From Promethearchaeota archaeon (GTDB lineage: Archaea; Asgardarchaeota; Lokiarchaeia; Sigyniarchaeales; SOKP01), in NCBI GenBank assembly GCA_030605895.1, contig JAUWHL010000116.1, positions 1-8,578 of the forward strand: a stretch of DNA of 8,578 nt, in the 5' to 3' direction. The position numbers were made by a program, and so were the translations under genes. Below, piece by piece: positions 5,575-8,578 of the stretch. The notes under the pieces are model-generated. The model ran no database searches and was not told where the DNA came from. It worked only from the letters and a program-made list of their open reading frames with translations. Each line of letters begins with the position of its first letter. Position 1 is the stretch's first letter.

Positions 5575-6636
5575 ATGTCAAAAAACAATGAAAAGAAGAA
5601 TAAGTACTGTGTTTACTGTGGAGCTGAAGTGGCAGAAAATAAGATTTATTGTCCAAATTGTGGAAAGTTAATGATTAAGATTGAGTCGATCAAAGAAGTT
5701 CAGAAGGCAACAAAATTTCAAAAACTAGAAATTTCAAGAAAATGTCCCGGATGTGGATCTATAATAACATCTACCATTCTAGATCAATGTCCCATATGTG
5801 ATACACCATTAGAGAAAATCTCTGATGTCAAAAAAGCAGTAATTCAGAAGAAACCAGGGTTTATTTTTATGGATAAAAAACTTGTACCTGAACAAAAATT
5901 CTTGTTAAAAAAAGACACCTGGAATCTAAAAGAAGGTATTAACGTTTTTGGAACCTGTATCTATATATTAGTAATTGTCTTCTTTTTGTTATATACCTTT
6001 CTTTCATTTCAAGGAGATGGAACTACTGACGACATTAGTGTTCAACAAATCCTATTAAGCCAAATACCTGAATTATTATTCGGTGTGTATCCAATTTGGT
6101 ATATATATAATAAAAAGCATAGTTTTAACAAATTAGGATTTAATCCAGATTCTAAAAAAATTCTTATAGCTACACTTATCGGAGCTTTAGGTACTATAGT
6201 ACTATTGCTGATTAATTATTTATCTGATTCTCTTATATACTTCCTTTCAGATGTAGGTTTAGATTTTTTTGATATTAAAGGAAGTATTGAATCGCAAAAT
6301 CAGATAATTAGAAATGCTGATCTATTATGGATAATTCTTCTAATTATAGCTTTATGTATAGGAACAGTTTCTTCAGAGATTGTATTTAGAGGGGTTTTAC
6401 ATAACACTTTGAAACAAAAATTTAGAAATAATTATTCTGTTATTCTTATAGTTGCTCTCATCTATTCACTCGTAATGCTATTGTTTACTTTTCCAATTGG
6501 AATGGGTTTTTTTCTGGCAAATTTATTATCGTTTATTGTGCTTGGGATCCTATATGAAATAAATGGAAATATATTTAATACTATAATAGCAAATATTACC
6601 TATACTATTTTTATTGTAATCCTTATCACTCTTTAA
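5575..6636 (+). CDS. two zinc ribbons fused to a CPBP/Rce1-like membrane domain, apparently catalytically inactive
   Basis: The 353-residue protein begins with two cytoplasmic zinc ribbons (Cys12/15 with Cys26/29; Cys57/60 with Cys72/75), then a basic linker and a membrane region from about 122 to 353 with some six to eight helices. The helix pair near 160-190 ending in a KLGF motif, and the block SEIVFRGVLHNTL at 267-279, identify the CPBP (CAAX protease/bacteriocin-processing, Rce1-like) family. Active members need EExxxR, a motif-2 histidine and HxxxN. Here the first Glu is Ser267 (Glu268 and Arg272 remain), the motif-2 position falls on Met301, and the last motif reads Asn340-x3-Thr344. 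All metal and catalytic positions thus appear lost while the reading frame is intact and the fold signature kept, so a non-proteolytic binding or scaffold role is inferred. It follows GH57 with its own promoter candidate. Confidence 0.8.
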   Translation: MSKNNEKKNKYCVYCGAEVAENKIYCPNCGKLMIKIESIKEVQKATKFQKLEISRKCPGCGSIITSTILDQCPICDTPLEKISDVKKAVIQKKPGFIFMDKKLVPEQKFLLKKDTWNLKEGINVFGTCIYILVIVFFLLYTFLSFQGDGTTDDISVQQILLSQIPELLFGVYPIWYIYNKKHSFNKLGFNPDSKKILIATLIGALGTIVLLLINYLSDSLIYFLSDVGLDFFDIKGSIESQNQIIRNADLLWIILLIIALCIGTVSSEIVFRGVLHNTLKQKFRNNYSVILIVALIYSLVMLLFTFPIGMGFFLANLLSFIVLGILYEINGNIFNTIIANITYTIFIVILITL

Positions 6637-6734
6637 TTTTGACCATACATTACCTCCTAAATATAAAATTTTAATAATAAGAAAAAATCAATAATCTCAA
6701 TAGTTTTATTAATGCCACTAAATCTTTTTGATTT

Positions 6735-6738
6735 GGAG
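6735..6738 (+). promoter_or_regulatory. ribosome binding site that sets a TTG start
   Basis: GGAG lies nine bases before the TTG at 6748-6750. With no ATG or GTG in frame near the Walker A motif, this site supports TTG as the true start of the kinase-like gene. Confidence 0.6.
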
Positions 6739-6747
6739 TAAATAATT

Positions 6748-7458
6748 TTGAGCAAAACTATTTATAGAAATAAGGGTTCAAAAGATAACATTGTTATTTC
6801 TATAGCTGGGGCACATGGTATTGGAAAAACAACAGTTTTCAATCTCTTCAAATCAAGAGTTAAAAATAATAATAAATTTAAATTTTTTCCAGAAAGATAT
6901 AAAAAAAATCCACCATTTCCCTTTGGTTCTTCAAACAAGCAAATTAGTTTTAGAAGTGAGCTTCATTTTCTTCAACAATTGATTAGACGTAACCAAAATA
7001 TTACAAATTTTGATAATAAATATAATGGCAGGATAATCATTTTAGATAGAACTCCTCTATGTGTTTTAATATATTCTAAGAGTCTTAAACTAAAGGAAAA
7101 AGACTTTAATCTTATTTTAGACACTTACAATTCTATTCAATGGAAAGAAGATTATACTTTTTACTTATATGCAAATCCAAGTACAATCATGAAACGTATA
7201 ATCCAAAGAGGTTCGTTAGAAAAAATTAGAAAGGATTGGAATGAAGAAGATAAAGATTATTTATTAACTATTCTATCGTATTATAAACAATTTCTTTCAA
7301 CTAAAGAGGGTGTTTTTATGATCGATACAGATAATATAACTCCAAATCATGTTATAAATGAAATGAAGAAATTAATAACACAGGTATCAGGATATTCCTT
7401 CGAGAAGGCGGAAAAATCTATTTCAACCCAAATGAACATAAAGAAATTTTTAAAATAA
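6748..7458 (+). CDS. P-loop kinase of the deoxynucleoside kinase / thymidylate kinase-like group
   Basis: The 236-residue cytoplasmic protein starts at TTG, supported by GGAG nine bases upstream. It has a Walker A loop GAHGIGKTT (residues 21-29), Pro48-Glu49-Arg50 after the second strand (in deoxynucleoside kinases a Glu here is the catalytic base), LDRTP at 99-103 matching the conserved Asp-Arg motif, a strand YLYANP (139-144), and a lid-like region with Arg150, Arg154 and Arg161 preceding a helix ending in YYKQFL. This order fits the NMP/dNK kinase fold, which transfers the ATP gamma-phosphate to a nucleoside or nucleotide. The substrate cannot be told; related AAA_28-type ATPases share the same motifs and may phosphorylate other small molecules. 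The last 25 or so residues after the final family helix are charged and unassigned. It stands alone with about 110 and 100 bases on each side. Confidence 0.75.
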   Translation: MSKTIYRNKGSKDNIVISIAGAHGIGKTTVFNLFKSRVKNNNKFKFFPERYKKNPPFPFGSSNKQISFRSELHFLQQLIRRNQNITNFDNKYNGRIIILDRTPLCVLIYSKSLKLKEKDFNLILDTYNSIQWKEDYTFYLYANPSTIMKRIIQRGSLEKIRKDWNEEDKDYLLTILSYYKQFLSTKEGVFMIDTDNITPNHVINEMKKLITQVSGYSFEKAEKSISTQMNIKKFLK

Positions 7459-7492
7459 TGTGATGATAAAATATATTAAAATAGACTTTCTA

Positions 7493-7505
7493 TTTATACT
7501 TAAAT
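7493..7505 (+). promoter_or_regulatory. candidate TATA box for the Roadblock gene
   Basis: TTTATACTTAAAT lies 54-66 bases before the ATG at 7559, leaving room for a leader of about 30-40 bases that contains a weak TAGG ribosome site at 7547-7550. The match is fair rather than strong. Confidence 0.3.
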
Positions 7506-7558
7506 CTAAGTTAAAAAAATCTTGTTCAATCCTTTATTATACCAAGTAGGAAAAGTAA

Positions 7559-8545
7559 ATGTCAGCAATTGCAGAAGATATCCGTAAAAAAATGATGAAT
7601 GTTTTAAAAGAAGAAGAAGAAAACACTGATTTAGAAAATCTAGCAGTATTATCTCGAGTGGGAATGAAAGTTGCCAGCTCCACCTCTTCAGAATTGGATG
7701 CTGATGCGACTTCTGCTTCTAGTACGGCTTTAATAGATTTAGGGTTAAGATTAAACCAAGCAACGGTTCATGGCGCATTAACAGAAATCATCTTACATAA
7801 TACATCAGGATATAGTATTTTGGTGGTAATTGATGATGAATATATAATTTTTGGAGGATTAAGAGCAATTTATCGCATAGGATATTATCTTGGCTACTTA
7901 AGAGAGGTGGCTAAAAAATTAAACAGATTAATTTCTGGTGATCAAGAAACAGAGATGATGCTCTCACTTGAAGAATCCGAAATTAAAAAGATTGAACAAC
8001 AAAAAATGGAAGAAGAAACTAAAGGTATTGTAAAACCCTCCCTTGCACAAGACAAAGCTGCTTTAGATGATCTATTAGGATTTTTAGATGATTGGGAAAA
8101 AGAAGGTGAAGAATTTGAAGAACTTGAAGCTACAGCGGAAAGCAAGGTTGTATCAATTCCCAAGTCAATTGGATTAGGGATTGAAAAAGAAGTAAAGGAA
8201 GCTGTTGAATTTGAAACCCCTCATGTAGCTGAAAGCATAACTCCCGGATCTCAGTTTAAAGTTTATGATGATGAAGTTCCACCAATTCCTCTTGATGATT
8301 ATACTCCAATGGAAATCGATGATGCCCCAGCTTCAGAGGAGCCTAAAGTCGTTTCCGAGGAACCTATTTCGATGGAAAAATTACCATCTCTCGATAAATT
8401 ACCCTCATTTGAAGAATTAGCACCCCCTAATTTCGACTCAGAAATTTCTGCTTCTGAATATGATACAGAATTCGTATTAGAGGAAGAATCAGAAACTTTA
8501 GGCTCGGTTTTAAAAGATCTTGGATGGGATCAAGAGGAAGATTAA
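7559..8545 (+). CDS. Roadblock/LC7-domain protein with a long acidic, disordered C-terminal tail
   Basis: Residues 26-125 form a Roadblock/LC7 (longin-like) domain: LAVLSRVGMKVAS, a DADATSASSTALIDLG helix start, TEIILHN with GYSILVVIDDEYIIFGGL strands, and a closing helix to about 125. Such domains dimerise and in eukaryotes and bacteria partner small Ras-like GTPases (MglB, Ragulator, dynein light chains); archaeal members are thought to do likewise. Standalone Roadblock proteins are about 110-140 residues; this one is 328. The extra part is strongly acidic: a charged helix (130-155), a helical stretch DDLLGFLDDWEKEGEEFEEL (170-189), then low-complexity sequence with Pro-Glu-Ser-rich repeats (KLPSLDKLPSFEEL, 274-287) and a final conserved-looking helix SVLKDLGWDQEED. 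No GTPase gene is in the window. Start ATG has AGG eight bases upstream. Confidence 0.88.
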   Translation: MSAIAEDIRKKMMNVLKEEEENTDLENLAVLSRVGMKVASSTSSELDADATSASSTALIDLGLRLNQATVHGALTEIILHNTSGYSILVVIDDEYIIFGGLRAIYRIGYYLGYLREVAKKLNRLISGDQETEMMLSLEESEIKKIEQQKMEEETKGIVKPSLAQDKAALDDLLGFLDDWEKEGEEFEELEATAESKVVSIPKSIGLGIEKEVKEAVEFETPHVAESITPGSQFKVYDDEVPPIPLDDYTPMEIDDAPASEEPKVVSEEPISMEKLPSLDKLPSFEELAPPNFDSEISASEYDTEFVLEEESETLGSVLKDLGWDQEED

Positions 8546-8567
8546 GATATTTTATCGTTTCACATTC

Positions 8568-8574
8568 TTTTTTT
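8568..8574 (+). terminator. oligo-T terminator after the Roadblock gene
   Basis: T7 lies 22 bases past the TAA stop at 8543-8545, with no hairpin before it, as expected for archaeal termination. The window ends four bases later, so further T-tracts cannot be judged. Confidence 0.45.
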
Positions 8575-8578
8575 CAAT

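Noticed and set aside
6651..6659. TACCTCCTA, reading TAGGAGGTA on the minus strand: a perfect Shine-Dalgarno core followed by two ATGs on the minus strand.
   Set aside because: The minus-strand frames from both ATGs (6650 and 6646) stop after only six or so codons, so no gene follows. It also resembles an anti-Shine-Dalgarno in the plus-strand transcript, but nothing else there looks like 16S rRNA.
7942..8163. Serine-rich minus-strand open frame of 73 codons.
   Set aside because: It is opposite the acidic Roadblock tail; Ser-rich composition is what GAA/GAT-rich DNA gives on the reverse strand.

Overview
The window is AT-rich archaeal DNA, most likely from an Asgard archaeon (Promethearchaeota), perhaps a Lokiarchaeia-like lineage. 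The evidence is the gene mix: an ESCRT-III (Snf7-type) protein, a Roadblock/LC7 protein with a long acidic tail, the archaeal-type 3-dehydroquinate synthase II, a GH57 glycosidase, and membrane proteins carrying cytoplasmic multi-cysteine (zinc) modules. TATA-like boxes and T-rich 3' ends instead of hairpin terminators also fit. The lineage is inferred from gene content only; there is no rRNA or tRNA in the window.

Layout. Bases 2-118 (+) are the last codons of a MetE-like methionine synthase-family gene. Two minus-strand genes follow: a small anchored, secreted beta-rich protein (223-720) and an ESCRT-III protein (962-1612). Between them, on the plus strand at about 830-898, is a remnant that repeats the C-terminus of the MetE-like gene. 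From 1755 onward all genes are on the plus strand: 3-dehydroquinate synthase II (1755-2870), a seven-helix membrane protein with an eight-cysteine cytoplasmic domain (2964-4016), a GH57 glycosidase (4114-5385), a zinc-ribbon/CPBP-family membrane protein lacking its catalytic residues (5575-6636), a P-loop deoxynucleoside-kinase-like protein (6748-7458), and a Roadblock-domain protein (7559-8545).

The plus-strand genes are separated by roughly 90-190 bases, several with their own TATA-like box, so most look singly transcribed. There is no stretch over 300 bases without a gene. I see no tRNA, rRNA, CRISPR array, insertion sequence or phage gene.

The genes do not form an obvious single pathway. 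ESCRT-III (membrane remodelling) and Roadblock (partner of small GTPases) are both eukaryotic-signature families. The two zinc-bearing membrane proteins look like sensors, adaptors or binding proteins rather than enzymes. 3-dehydroquinate synthase II, GH57, the MetE-like protein and the kinase are metabolic. The points most worth a second look are the catalytically degraded CPBP protein, the 7TM plus eight-cysteine architecture, the solitary ESCRT-III gene with two Vps4-interaction-like motifs, and the MetE-like gene remnant.
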